Part shown: positions 32,633 to 44,429 of the stretch, one piece after another
Numbering within the stretch: the first letter of the stretch is position 1
Layout: each line of letters begins with the position of its first letter
Origin: Vombatus ursinus
Lineage: Eukaryota; Chordata; Mammalia; Diprotodontia; Vombatidae
Direction of reading: 5' to 3'
DNA length: 64,000 nt
Assembly (NCBI RefSeq): GCF_900497805.2
Contig: NW_020940358.1
Location: 29,979,665-30,043,664 of the forward strand
Position numbers and translations under genes: made by a program
The notes under the pieces: model-generated
What the model was told of the DNA's origin: nothing
The model's database searches: none
What the model saw: only the letters and a program-made list of their open reading frames with translations

Positions 32633-33267
32633 GTAAGGATGGGGTAGAGTAGGATCATACACTGACCACTAGGTGGCAAGAGTACTCCAACTGTGCATTA
32701 GGAACAGACTTGACACTTTTGTTGCTATTCAGTTAAGCCAGTGAATTGCAGCAGGCTTTTAGATGGTATCCTAAGACGCCTTTGGTCTCTTTTTGTTTCC
32801 CTTAAAGCATAAGAATATAGAGATTATTCTGACTGAAGTGTAACCTCCCAGGGACCATGTCCAATCCTTTGGGAGTCATTGCTCTCTACAAATATAAACA
32901 TTAAATTTTTTTTAATGTTGCCTAACAATTGTTTTCATTGTTTCAAAACTTGTTTTGCTCCATTACTGACACTCATCGTTCCAATGAATTTACACATGTC
33001 CCTCAGTTTTCATACGAGTTACATAGCTCCTATGTAATTGGAACTGCCTCCTTAGCCAGTCTGTTCCACATTTCTGTAAGCTGCTGTAGGGCTGCTCATG
33101 AACACCATAACTGTTCATCTGTTATAGAAATACTGATGAATGATAAACTATATGCACTTGTAAACCGTTTTTATGACCACAGGACTGTCCGCACTGATAT
33201 TCAGCTACTTGGAGCCAAATTAATCTCATTCCTATTGCTGTTAGAATAACCATCTATTCAGCATCTA
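32633..33267. other. Intron 7 start, unassigned
   Basis: A 106-codon ORF lies here, but its composition and lack of motifs argue that it is a chance ORF. Confidence 0.45.
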
Positions 33268-33465
33268 TAGGGATTCTTAAACCTGGGGTCCATGAATTTG
33301 TTTTTAAAATATGTATTTTGATAACCATATTTCAATATAACTAACTTTCTTTTTAATCTTATGTATTTAATTTTACTAATTTAAAAATATTCTGAGAAGG
33401 GGTGATTAGGTGTCATCAGACTGTCAGAGGGGTCCACAACACAAACAAGATGATGAACAATTGAT
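33268..33465. mobile_element. hAT-type MITE, degraded
   Basis: GGGATTCTTAAACCTGGGGTC at one end and GAAGGGGTGATTAGG ... AGAGGGGTCCACAACAC near the other resemble a common mammalian hAT MITE whose ends read GGATTCTTAACCTGGGGTCC and GGTTAAGAA. The right end is worn. Confidence 0.6.
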
Positions 33466-33904
33466 CCCCTCTCTGTGTGGGGGGAAACAAATATTCTACC
33501 CTTAGGTTTGTACCCAAGGAGAGAAAATAAGTAAACTATGAAAAGTCAGCAGGGAGAGCCCTGATCTACCACTGGAATTTAAATGCAAGTCATGAAGGGT
33601 ATCAGGTTTGGCTAATGATACAGAGTTACTGTTTGCCTTGGGGTGAGGAGGCCTTATATTCCCCCAGACCAAGTTTCTGCTGATCTAATGTTTGTTAGTT
33701 GGGTGAGAGTTTAATTTTTGTTAGTTGTACCAGCTACAAATCACATGTACCTTTCTATGTGGATTGTTCAAGATCTTCAACTTTCTTAGTTTCTTTCTAT
33801 CTCTAGCTGTTAGCTCCATTAGTTCTTTCATCTTTTCCCCCCATCCATATCTTGAAGTCAAGAAAATGCCGTTGTCTATTTGTGGCCTTTGTGTCAGAAA
33901 GTCA

Positions 33905-34330
33905 CCCTTCCATTCACTTCTACAAACATTAAACCCGTACTATGTGTAAGATTCTCTGTTAGTGTCTGACGAGAGACAAAAGTGAAATATCTCTGCCTTT
34001 GAGGGGTTTACATTTTGTTGTAGGAGAAGGGAATGATATTACAGGTACATAGAAAAGTAAACACCAGATAATTTGAAGGGAGAGAGAACATCTGGTGCGT
34101 GGGATGGATGAATGAAAATTTCACTGGAGGAGGTAACTCCTAAACTGAGCTATGAAGGAAGATAAGGATTCTGGAGAGCACAGATAAGGAGGAAATGTGT
34201 TTGGTTTAAACTTAGGGAGATAGGAAATGGAATATTGAGTTTTGGAAATAGCTAGTAGTCCAGTTTGGCTGCAACTTAGAGTGTGTTAGAGAAGGGTCAT
34301 TTGAAATAGACTTGGAAAGATACGTTGCTC
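33905..34330 (-). mobile_element. L2 fragment, antisense
   Basis: TTCTACAAACATTAAACCCG, then TTTGAGGGGTTTACATTTTG, then a worn body with TGAGCTATGAAGGAAGATAA. Confidence 0.7.
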
Positions 34331-34369
34331 TAGGCTAAAAGATATTTCTCCTTCTAGACCCCTTATTAT

Positions 34370-34505
34370 CATAAAGTGGGAGTATTAGTAATACTAACAA
34401 TAGTTAAGGTTTGCAAAGTACTTTATTTCATTTGATCTTCACAACAGGCCAGTGAAGTGGGTGCTGTTATTATCCCCATTTTACAGATGAGGCAACTGAA
34501 GTTGA
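34370..34505 (-). repeat. THER1/MIR fragment
   Basis: GGTTTGCAAAGTACTTTATTT and CCCCATTTTACAGATGAGGC. Confidence 0.75.
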
Positions 34506-35527
34506 ATGAATAGGAGGCAGGAAATGGTGTTGGTATTTTGTTTTGTCCCCACTAAAAACTCTTTCTTCTTTCTTCGAATATGACATAGTGTATAGTCAGG
34601 CTTTGGAAAGCATACACACAAAAAAATCAATCTTTCAAATTACCCACATAGGGTCCTTTTGGCATCTCTATGACAACAGTTAGGCTGTATTGGTTCCACT
34701 GTTCTAGATGCCCTATGGTTTTCTCTTAGTTGGTCACCATATGGTTCTGATGGGCTGACGCCTTATAGATGTGTTCAGGAAGATCTCCATGTTCCTGTGT
34801 ACTAACTGACTCCTTGCCTTCTTGCTTTGTATTGATAGTTACCGCTGGGGCTCTGTTTAGAGACTGGCCGTGACCTGGAAAGAATGATGTTAGCTGAGAA
34901 GTACCCACATACACACTCTAGTCACATTCTGCCTGGCAGAAGCTAAAACAGTAAAAGAAGTTTGAATGGTCTTGGGAGGTTTGTGGACAGGGATTCTGGG
35001 TCATTTTCAGGTCTGCAGAGGGCATAATAGTTTTTATTGGCATCTCAGAAATATTAAATGATTCAAATTGGGATGAGACTGTCTATTTGCTGGTCTTATT
35101 TCTAATTCTTGTTACTTTTTTCTCATTTCCTTTTCTCCTTAACACTAGCTAGTGAGTCCAAAAAAAGGTTTGAACCCCCTAATTCACACAAGGTTCATGT
35201 AGTAAGTTGCTGGTCTTGGACAAATCCTAATCAGTGTATATATATATGTGTGTGTATATATTTTATTTTATTTTTTTCAGTTACAAAGAAATTGATGTAA
35301 TGCTTCTTAACCTCTCAGGACTGCAATAAAGGAGAGAGAAAGTGTAGAAGGAATGAATTCTAGACACAGGACAGAGAAAAGGAAAATAATCTAGAACCCA
35401 TATTCATTTACTAGTTCAACAAATGTTTATCTAGCATATACTGTGTGCAAGGCATTATGCTCTGAAGCTTTCCAATTTTATGTAGTGCTCCTACTTTTTT
35501 ATTTAAAAAAAAATATTATACCCTACA
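34506..35527. other. Intron 7, mostly unassigned
   Basis: Only a short L2 end at 35405-35480 (TTCAACAAATGTTTATCTAGC) was recognised. Confidence 0.45.
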
Positions 35528-37060
35528 CAGGTGGTATCAAACTCAAACAGAAAAGGGACCACGAAACCTTACATTAGGGTCCCTGTAGGCAAATTGATTT
35601 TAAAAAACAAACTTATGTTAACATTATGTTCTATTCTATTTTTGTTTATTTTGATAAAAATTTCCTAATTACATTTTAATCTGGTTAAGGCACTTGGCTC
35701 ACCATCACTCCAATATCCTGTGTTTTACGTCTTTGACCTATACTTTTCATAAAATGATCAATGAAGCTAATTTCTCAACTAATATTTATTCAAATAAAGT
35801 TAAGAATTATATTTTTATAACTATGAACAAATATCAATCATATAGTAAAAGCATAGGATACATCACATTTATTGATTGATAAAATCCTAAGTAATTTTCA
35901 TTTCTATAAGTTATAAACTAATAGCCATAATCATATTATTAATTTGATAAATGGGCTTATTTTTTGGCAAAAAGTCTTTTAAATATGGTGTCACTGATGA
36001 TGTTGCTATTCACAATTATTTTCCAACCATTAAGTGAAGTCAGCATTTTGTATTGAAAAAAAGCAGAAAACCCCATTCCCATGAATATGGTATACTCATA
36101 TGAAGAATAGCAAACTTTATCTTGCTTTATTTAATCAACTAGAGAACCATTTGTCTACCTGTAGTCAAAAGGAGATATGATTTTTCAGGTTCAAATGCTT
36201 GATTCAGTGTACTATCACAAGACAAGTCTGTTAACTCTTCGTATTCAGATTGGAACAAGATCAAATGTATCGTATTTGTTCTTGGCAATTTGGTTTCCTT
36301 AATCATTAGAAATATCTAGGCTTTGAAATAAGGTAAGAATTGATTCAGTAAGTTGGTTGAATGATGAACAAGTGGTTCTTTGCTTCTATTTCATTTGCAT
36401 TGCAGGTATATTTTTATTGAGAAATCTATAAAAATGTTATTTGTGAATTAGTTATGCATAGATCTAAAATTTTACTAAATGCAGTAATTTTATCTTCAGA
36501 GTATGAATTTAAGGACCCTACAGTGATGCTTGTACTCAGGCTCTTTTAAAAAATCCAACAATTATAAGTTTCAGGAGGAAAGTTTTTTTTTCTATAAAAT
36601 GAATTTGCTTTATACTTCTTATTATCATTAAGAAAAATGTCCATGTCTTCTTTTAGCTCAAATACCTTTCAAAGTACTTTGTCATGAGAGAGCCAAAAAG
36701 TTTTACACTAATATGAGTGAGATTTAAAAAGTGCTGTGTGCTCTGTTCCTTTATTATCACGCAGTTTTGCAAAGCGCCTTTAATTCTAATGGACTATTTC
36801 CTTGTAAAGTTGATTTCTTTTGTAGCAATTTAAAAAACTGTATGACACAGGCATGGAACATGTTCAGATTTGTCCTTCCTGGCAAATGGCACAGTGAATT
36901 GTACAGAGGATGTGCAGATATTCTCTCCCTGGTTTCAGTGGACCATATGGGGTCTTTGGGACTACTTTTGGCCATGCGTTGACTCATTCCCCTGCCGCAT
37001 GATTGTAGCAGGACAGGCTGCCATATCTGCTAAGAGAAGACATAGCTTCTGACTGGCAGG
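35528..37060 (-). mobile_element. hAT DNA transposon, 3' part with transposase C-terminal half
   Basis: The left end (CAGGTGGTATCAAACTCAAA) resembles the CAGAGGTGTCAAACTC end of Charlie-like hAT elements. On the minus strand, decayed transposase reads IHCAICQEGQI (family IHC-HQE), then FKLLQKKSTLQ and LKALC. After that, around 36600-36700, comes YFERYLELKEDMDIFLNDNK, equivalent to KVLxRFFELREEIxxFLNEK of hAT transposases. Frames change and stops are frequent, so it is non-functional. It is an ordinary DNA transposon remnant in intron 7. Confidence 0.8.
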
Positions 37061-37129
37061 ACTCCAGTGCAATTCTGGAGGTGGCAAGAACTGATTATAT
37101 TAAGGGATGAGGAAGGACCAAGCCTTTGT

Positions 37130-37565
37130 CCTCAAGCATTGCTTCTATGTCTCCTCTTTCTTTCTCAGCTAAAATCCTTGAAAAAACTGTCTACACTTGC
37201 TTTCTCCACTCCCTTTTCTCTCAAGCTTTGCTCAACCCTTTGCTGTCTGGCTTCCAGTCGCATCACTCAACTGAAACTTTTCTCTTCAGTAACCAATGAT
37301 CTCTTCATTGTCACATTTAATGGCCTTTTTTCAGTTCTCATCCTTTTCAAGTTAACACCTAGATTTGACACTTTGACCATACTTCTCCTGTGTAATCTAT
37401 CTTCTGTGGACTTTTGTCATAGGTTTTCTTCATACCTGACTGACCCCTTTGGTGGCTCATCATTCAAATCACATCCTCCAAATCTGGGTGTTCCCAAAGA
37501 TTCTGCCCAACACTTTCTTGTCTTCTCCTTCAGTACTCCCCTGTTTGGTGACCTCAACTCCCATG
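37130..37565 (+). mobile_element. L2 ORF2 C-terminal part, sense, inside the hAT region
   Basis: AAATCCTTGAAAAAACTGTCT, then CTTTGCTGTCTGGCTTCCAG, then TTTAATGGCCTTTTTTCAG. This equals the L2 stretch that appears in antisense at 8.4-8.6 kb. Confidence 0.8.
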
Positions 37566-38400
37566 AGTGAGTGACATATGTAACCGTATGTAACATAGTG
37601 AGGCAAATATGTAGGGAACATGTGGGGAATATACAAGTAACATGAAGGGCACCTTGCAACTTCTCATCCAGAGAATCGTTTTCTCCCTTTGTGGAATCCC
37701 CATCAGTTCATCACTTCTGGGTGTCCTGTTGGTGATGCACAAGGGTCTCCCTAGCCCAGCTCTACTGGGTCCTCACCAGATTCTGCTGCTGTCACTGCTC
37801 CTCCTCCTCCCAGCTCCAGGGAACTCTGCTACCAATTCCAGTTGCCAGAGGGACCTCTAATGGATTTGATGAACTTCTCTCAAGTTTCCTGGCTATTCCA
37901 CTCTTAGGATACTTATTCACCTAAGATAAGAAAGAATAGACAAAAAGGAAACGTGGGTGATGTGCTCACAGACACATTGTAGCCAGGTGGGGAAATACAA
38001 CTTACCACCCCTACCAGTCAGCTTAGAGCAACCTCCCTAAGTGCCAAGAAGGAAACCTGAAAAAAGACTGGGGGAGGAGTTGATCACCTTTTGTATGCAA
38101 ACTTACTTCTGGCTTACTGCCTCCTGAGTCATCAATCCTTCTATCCTCAGCCAATCAGGAGATTTTTCATTACCCTGTAGTACCAGACCCTCAGTCACTC
38201 ATGGCTAGACATGAACTCACCAAGCCTCCACGGGTTGGATTGGAACCAGGCAGGAAATATTGAACATGTTCCATATAAGCTACCAAGAAATGCCAAACAA
38301 AGCATATTTTAAGAACTGCACTATCATTGGCCAATCTCCCTATTAAACTTAAAATGTGTCCACATTGCATGAGCAATTTTTGACTTGCTTGTAGACCTGC
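37566..38400. other. Unassigned block between the two transposase halves
   Basis: It sits between recognisable hAT segments, so it is probably inserted or too worn to read. No terminal repeats or family recognised. Confidence 0.4.
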
Positions 38401-39990
38401 TTTTCATCCTGACATCAATTGATCCCCATCAGTGCAGAGTCCATTTCCTTCTAAAAATTTATCAGTTATATTATAAATTCTATGTATGTGTGTATATACA
38501 TATGTAAAATAATCAGTTATCTTTTAAATATGGCACAGTCAATGACTTTTCAAAGTAACAAGTCTTTAATATCAGTTTCAACCACATATATTTTTACAAA
38601 TGTAATCAATCAAATGAACACCTTTAACTATATCTGTTGTTTCATTCATTTTCAATGCAAAAAAGGAAGATTTGGTTTCTCAGTTGATCTGATGACTTTA
38701 GATATTTTGTTATCTCCAAGTAATACCATTTGAAGCTGTTTTGCATATGATTTACCAAGCATCATTTCTATCATATCAATGGCTGTAGGCATCACCATTT
38801 CTTATACTAAAATAAAATTTTTATGCTCAGTAATTCTATAAGCAAAATTATATAATACAAACAATCCTTTTGACATCATGGACTTTTTTTTTTTTAATTT
38901 GGTTTTGCTTATAAGAAACATTTAATTTTCTTTGGACAGATTCTCCTGTGTTGCCAATTTATTCTGCATAAACACTTTCAATATCAGGTAATTAGATTTT
39001 ATGTTATCTAGTTATCTGATTAGGTAGAAATTTGGACTTTTGCTTAGTATTTCTATATTTCTGCTCTTGAACTATTTTTCTAATTTCCATATTAATTTTA
39101 GCTGGGTTTTCTCTTTAAATTGATTATGTATGTAATCACCAAAAATATATTATTTTACCTTAAAAATTAGAGACAATAAAAAATTTAAGGCTGATGAGGT
39201 TAAGGGGTGCTGGTACCCCAAAATCAGAACACACAGGTCCTGCCCGAAAGAATTCGACCCAAGCTTTCTTTCAGCCAAAGACAAGGTCTATTAGAACATC
39301 CGTCATATTGGGCAGGCTCTTAAGGAATCTGAACATTAGTAAGGTATTGGCTAGATTTTAGGAATCTGAGCATCTTAATGGAGACAAGATGGACCTTATA
39401 TACAGAAAGACTGTGGGAGGGATCTAGGAGTGGTCAAGAAGTTTGAAGTGACTGGAGGAGGGGTCTAAGGATGATCTGAATGGGAGTGACCAGTAAGCTG
39501 GAGTGAACAGAACTCCTGGAACCTGGACCACATGGCCAAGGGAGAATGAAGCCTAGCTAGGATTAAGGGTGGGAAATGGCCAGGGGCCATAGGGAGGTGT
39601 AACAGAATTGGGAGATTGGGTATAGCCACAATGAAAGGCCAGGTGATGGGATTATAGAGCCAGAGATTTGACCATATGGGAAAGTCCAGGATTTTTCCTT
39701 TCTGGGGCCCAGATCCCAACCCCATCAAGACTACATTTTAATTTAGTTGGTGAAAATTTCAAGTAATAACTCTGACAGTTCTTTAGTTATTTCATTTTTT
39801 TTTTAAGCTGCAGTTATGGGGGTGGGAGCATGGAAATTAGCTCATTATATTACATTTACCAAAATGGATGATGTTGATAGATCTTTTGGTACTTTCAACT
39901 TTCACGTAAAGATTGTTTAATTGAAACAGACACACCTTATAGTCAAATGCTAAAGTAACATGATATCACAATTCATCTGTGATAAATCCT
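38400..39990 (-). mobile_element. hAT DNA transposon, transposase N-terminal half, interrupted by a solo LTR
   Basis: Around 38520-38800 the minus strand reads MVMPTAIDMIEMMLGKSYAK, then MVLLGDNKISKVIRS. This matches hAT transposases (ATEMVKIMIGEAYAKKLxxIPLSDxTISRRI). The solo LTR at 39192-39727 is inserted in it, and AT-rich sequence of the same character continues to about 39990. No matching 5' terminal repeat was found. It probably belongs to the same copy as 35528-37060. Confidence 0.72.
39192..39727 (-). mobile_element. Solo LTR, ERV (class I-like), copy 1
   Basis: A fossil LTR, 536 bp, reading on the minus strand from TGATGGGG to CTCATCA (TG...CA ends). It has a TATATAAGG-type TATA box, a polyadenylation region near CTTGTCTTTGGCTGAAAG, and the flank-adjacent motif GGGTCGAATTCTTTCGGG. 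Flanks AGGC and AGAC make a 4-bp target-site duplication with one mismatch, which fits class I (gamma-like) elements. There is no internal viral sequence, so it is a solo LTR formed by recombination. Its sister lies at 43168-43678. Confidence 0.85.
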
Positions 39991-40234
39991 GCTTGACACA
40001 GTCCAACTCAAATTGGTCTTCATTTCCACATACCGTATTAAGTGGTCTCTGCTGCGGTATTTGCTATGGCTTAGTGTGAATTCACCTTGCCAGTTCTGCT
40101 GTTGTTGACTTTTATTTGAACTTTGTTTTCATTGAAAAAGTAGATAAATGAGAGCTATTAACTAATTATTTTGTCTATTGCTTTGTGTTCCTTCCTCAGG
40201 GGATTGATAGGATCATGCTCCAGTTTGTAGAACT

Positions 40235-40333
40235 CTTCTATAAGGAATAAAACAATACACAAAATAGTTCCTGCCTTCTAGGATCTTACAATTCTAGTAG
40301 GGGAGATAAGAGCCTACTCTAAGATCCCCTCCA
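40235..40333 (-). repeat. L2 fragment, antisense
   Basis: TTCCTGCCTTCTAGGATCTTA followed by TAGTAGGGGAGATAAG. Confidence 0.6.
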
Positions 40334-40545
40334 GGGCAGCTAGGTGGTTCAGTGGGTGGAATGGAATCAGGAAGATTCATCTTGATTTCAGATAGGGCTC
40401 ACTAGCTGTGTAACCCTGGGCAAGTCACTTAACCCTGTTTGCCTCAGTTTCCTCATTTGTAAAATGAGCTGGAAAAGGAAAAAGGCAAACCATTCCAATA
40501 TTTTTGCCAAGACCTCAAATGGAATTATGAAGAGTAAACAACAAT
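40334..40545 (+). repeat. MAR1-like long SINE
   Basis: CAGGGCAGCTAGGTGGTTCAG to AGTAAACAACAATAACAACA. Confidence 0.9.
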
Positions 40546-40910
40546 AACAACAATGCTCTTAATACATTGGAAGGGTGGACATTCCAGGAAGAGGAAATAG
40601 GAGCAAAAACCCTGAGGTAGGAAAATACATTGCTTGTTTAAGAAAGTGTCAAATAGTTTAGATTTCCTAGAGGGTAAAGTTTGCCATAGGCCAGTCTGAG
40701 ATAATGCCTTTAATCTAGATTAGGGCCAGATTATAAAAGGCCTTGAATGCTAGTAATTCAGATTTTATCTTGTTAGAAATGGAGAGCTATTAGAAGTCAA
40801 GTCAAGTGCTGGGAATATGGAAATAAGTGGAAAGAAAGACTGTCTCTACCCTGAAGGAGAATAATGAAGATCTGGGTGGCCAGGGCATCCTTCTAGAGGT
40901 TCTGGGAGAA
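40546..40910 (-). repeat. L2 internal fragment, antisense
   Basis: ATTATAAAAGGCCTTGAATGC and ATTTTATCTTGTTAGAAATGG, which continue the L2 piece left of the SINE. Confidence 0.75.
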
Positions 40911-40954
40911 ACCAGCCAATTAGTGGAAGAAGTGATACTGGGTATAGGTGTTGT

Positions 40955-41208
40955 TCGGTTGTTTTCAGCTGTGTCTCAGTTCTCATGGTACTGTTTGGGG
41001 TTTTCTTGGCAAAGATACTGCAGTGGTTTGCCATTTCCTTCTCCAGCTTGTTTTACAGATGAGGAAACTGGGGCAAACAGAGTTAAGTGACTTGCCCGGG
41101 GTCACACAGCTAGAAAAGTATCTGAGGCCACATTTGAATTTAGGAAAATGAGTCTTCCTGACTTCAGGCTCAGTGTTCTATCCACTGCCTCATTTAGCTA
41201 TTCCAAAA
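40955..41208 (-). repeat. MAR1-like long SINE
   Basis: GGGGTTTTCTTGGCAAAGATA, then TTTTACAGATGAGGAAACTG and TCTATCCACTGCCTCATTTAG. Confidence 0.9.
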
Positions 41209-41209
41209 G

Positions 41210-41345
41210 GATCCTTAAAAGTCATCTAATCCAATGCTCTCATTTACCCTTGGGGAAATCGAGGCCCAGAGAGGTTAATCAACTTGCCCAGGGTCACACA
41301 GTGGGTTGCAGTGCTGGAGTTCAAAACCATGGGCTTCTGACTCTA
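41210..41345 (-). repeat. MIR fragment
   Basis: GTCATCTAATCCAATGCTCTC, then GAGGTTAATCAACTTGCCCAG. Confidence 0.8.
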
Positions 41346-41399
41346 AAGCCAATGCCTTTTGAGTTGGTTTTGTTGTCCTTTGCCTTGGAGTCTCCAACT

Positions 41400-41545
41400 G
41401 AAGTCTTGTGGTCAGTTTGGATCAACTCGCTTTAGGAAGGATGTTGTCAAACAGTCCAGAGGAAGATGATGAGGATGGTGAAGAATCTAGAAACCACAGT
41501 GGGTGGAGAACAGTTGAAGGATTTGGGGCTATTCAGCTTGTATCT
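41400..41545 (+). repeat. L3/CR1 fragment
   Basis: TTTAGGAAGGATGTTGTCAA and GTTGAAGGATTTGGGGCTATT. Confidence 0.65.
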
Positions 41546-41639
41546 GCCTTCCTACTGGGGATAGAAAGTTAGACAAAAGCCCCAGAGGCCTTCACAAACA
41601 TGAAAAAAAACAGGAGACAAACATGAAAACACTTACATA

Positions 41640-41835
41640 CTCTGGGCAAGTCACTTAACCCCAATTGCCCTCAAAAAACAAAGCAAAACAAAAAATAAAA
41701 TAAAACACTTATATACAAACAAGCTATATACAGGATAAATAGGAAATAATCAATAGAAGAAAGATATTGGCATTAACAAAGAGTGAGAAAGGCTGTAGAA
41801 GGTGGGATTTTGCTAGTCCTGCTAGGCCAGTGGAA
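41640..41835. repeat. SINE tail (+) and L2 fragment (-)
   Basis: CTGGGCAAGTCACTTAACCCC with an A-rich tail to 41705. Then AACAAGCTATATACAGGATAA, the antisense L2 sequence also seen at 7380. Confidence 0.7.
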
Positions 41836-41949
41836 AGGTATTTATATTACTACTTTCAAAAGCTTAATTCTAATTTTTCCTTTTTTCCAATTAGAGGAGG
41901 CTGACTTTTCTCCTTCTTCCAAATAGTGACAGAAAGTAGGACTAATGCA

Positions 41950-42775
41950 GGGACCACCCTAATTCAGTCTCTCTCACCTGAACTGTTGTAATCGGATCCT
42001 AATTGATCTTGCTTCAAACCATCTTTTCTCATCCATCCTCCAAGTGACCACCATGATGATTTTTCCTGAAGTGATCATGTCACACACACACTCCCCCCCA
42101 GGTAAATTGCAGTGGCAGCCTTCTGGCATGTTAAAATCTCCCCTATCTTTAGACAATTTTCAACTAGACTCTACTGTTCCCTAAAGCTGTGGCCCTGTAT
42201 TTTTTCAGCCAAATTCCTCAAGAAACTTGTTTACATTCATTGCCTCTACTCCCCTTATTCCTTACCCTTTTGCAGTCTGTCTGCCAGTCTCATTACTCAA
42301 CTGAAAATGCTTTCTACAAACTTATCGGTGCTCACTTAAGTACCAGATCTGAAGGGTTTTTTTTGCCCCTTTCTTTATACTTCTTGACCTATCTATCTGC
42401 TGGATTTCACACTATTGACCCAACTCTTTTCTTGCATATTCTCTCCTTGTTCATCTTTCATTATACTACTCTGTCTTGATTCTCCTACCTGACTAATGTC
42501 TCCTTATCCAGTTCCTGCCCCTTACGTGTGGGTGTTCACCAAGGCTGTATTTTAAGACTCCTACTCTTCTCTCTTTTGGGTTTATTATCATTCCTATGCT
42601 GATGACTCCCAGATCTGTAAATCTAGCCCCAGTCCCTCCCTTTGAGTGTCAAGCCTTAATTACCAATCACTTATTGTATATATCCATCTGGCCAGAGATA
42701 TCTCAAATTCACCATGTCCAAAACAGAAGTCGTTATATTCCCCAGTCCTCCAAACTGCTGGGACCTTGTCCTAAA
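41950..42775 (+). mobile_element. L2 LINE pieces, sense
   Basis: CTGAACTGTTGTAATCGGAT, then TTCCTCAAGAAACTTGTTTAC and CTCATTACTCAACTGAAAATG, and then CTATGCTGATGACTCCCAGAT with ATATCTCAAATTCACCATGTC. These are typical L2 segments, slightly rearranged. Confidence 0.8.
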
Positions 42776-43163
42776 AATCCAAAGAAAAGCAAAAAAAAAC
42801 CCCATATTAATATTCAATAAGAAAAAGATTCATAGTCCCCTTATTTGTTCCACTCAAAAGACAGCAAGCCTCTTTCATGTCCAGTGAAATGAAATGTGGT
42901 ATGAAATTGAATACTACAACACCAACTGATGATACAAATGAAGAATACAAAGAAACAAGGGCATACATATCTAGACAAAGTGATGCAAACTAATATCAGC
43001 GGACTTGAATAGCATACCACTTGACTACACCAATATATGTGAAAACAAAACCAAAGGTAGTGGAACTTCAAATGAACTTGGAAGGAAACAGTAAATACAT
43101 TTTTTGTTTGCTTATTTGTTTGTTTTACTTGTTAAAATGTGCTATATAATAGCAAAGGTTTTG
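42776..43163. other. Intron 7, unassigned
   Basis: No family recognised. Confidence 0.45.
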
Positions 43164-43167
43164 GTAT

Positions 43168-43678
43168 TGTTGAGGCTTAGGGGCTTAGGGGTGCTGGGAC
43201 ACCAAAATCACAACACACAGATCCTGCTCGAAAGAATTCAACCCAAGCCTTCTTTCAGCCAAAGACAAGGTTTATTGGAACATCCATCATATTGGGCATC
43301 TTAAGGAGTCTGAACATTAGTAAGCTATTGGCTAGATTTTAAGAATCTAAGCATCTTAATGGAGACAAGATGAACCTTATATACAGAAAGACTATGGGAG
43401 GGATCTAGGAGTGGCCAATAGAGGCCAATATGAGGCAATAGAATTCCCAGGGACCTGGACCCTGTGGCCAAAGGAGAAAGGAGCCTAGATAGAATTAAGG
43501 GTGGTAAGTGGCCATAGGGAGGTATGACAATGGAGGGCTAGGCTAGTTTAAGGGTAACAGAGAATTGGGAGATGGAGTTTAGCCATAATGAAATTGATGG
43601 GATTATAGCCTCAGAGATTTGACCCAGTGGGAAAGTCCAGGGTTTTTCCTTTTTGGGGTCTAAATCCCATCCTCATCA
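43168..43678 (-). mobile_element. Solo LTR, ERV (class I-like), copy 2
   Basis: A fossil LTR of 511 bp, same family and orientation as 39192-39727. The 4-bp target-site duplication GTAT is exact (43164-43167 and 43679-43682). Minus-strand ends are TGATGAGG and CTCAACA; a TATATAAGG box and an AATAAACC polyadenylation signal are present. No internal viral region remains. The separate duplications show that the two LTRs are independent insertions and not the ends of one provirus. Confidence 0.9.
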
Positions 43679-43682
43679 GTAT

Positions 43683-44089
43683 GATCTTATTCCTTGTTTT
43701 ATATATTTATTTTATTCTTTACTGATATCTCTGAAGTTAATAAGTTTTTTGAAAAGCAATAATAGAATTTGCAAGTAAAATTAGAATTTAAATAAAATTT
43801 AAAAATAATAACAGAATTCAATAGAGAATCATCTGTAGTGAAATAATAGAGTTTGATATTCATAATTTCCTTCTTGGATGCCCATGGCTTGTGCCAGTTT
43901 ATAAAACCATCTTTGTATTCGTCTACCCTCAAAGTATGACGTACAGACCCAGGTGGCTTGTGGTTTAGGGTTCTTTAATTCAGATGAGTGGCACCTGAAT
44001 GGTATCCACTGTGTTTATGTAGCATCAGGGACACCTCTCAGAGACATTTGGTCTCCTGTGGCAGTGGAAGAAGAGACTGACCTGAAAAT
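43683..44089. other. Intron 7, unassigned AT-rich DNA
   Basis: AAAATTTAAAAATAATAACAG-type sequence with no family recognised. Confidence 0.4.
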
Positions 44090-44265
44090 AATTCAGTTCA
44101 ATTCAATAAACAATTTATTAAGTGCACACTATGTGCCAGGCACTTCACTAAGGGCTGGGGGTACAAATAAGAAAAAGAAAGGCAGTCCCCTGCCCCCAAG
44201 GAGCTTACAGTCTAACGAGGGAAGAACACACAAAAGGAGGCTGGAAGGGGGTGTGGGGATATACT
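44090..44265 (-). repeat. L2 3' end, antisense
   Basis: TTTATTAAGTGCACACTATGT, then CCCCAAGGAGCTTACAGTCT. It lies 165 bp upstream of exon 8. Confidence 0.85.
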
Positions 44266-44429
44266 GTTTAACTGTTACCTAGTTTGGAGTTCTCACTACA
44301 TGCACTTGACATATACTTACTTCTCTGTAGAAAGAATGACTAGTCCATAGACAAGGGGCTCAAAGTAGTGAGAACCCTGTATTGTCACATAGGAATGTCT
44401 CTGCTAACTTATTTTTTTCCTCTTACAAG

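Noticed and set aside
32929-33249. 106-codon ORF rich in His, Ser and Leu
   Set aside because: No motif, no splice context and no family resemblance. It is in an intron close to a MITE.
37067-37570. 167-codon ORF
   Set aside because: It is sense L2 sequence (AAATCCTTGAAAAAACTGTCT and downstream motifs), not a host gene.
39192-43682. The two LTRs as ends of one provirus
   Set aside because: Each has its own 4-bp duplication, and the DNA between them is hAT, L2, L3 and SINE sequence with no retroviral genes.
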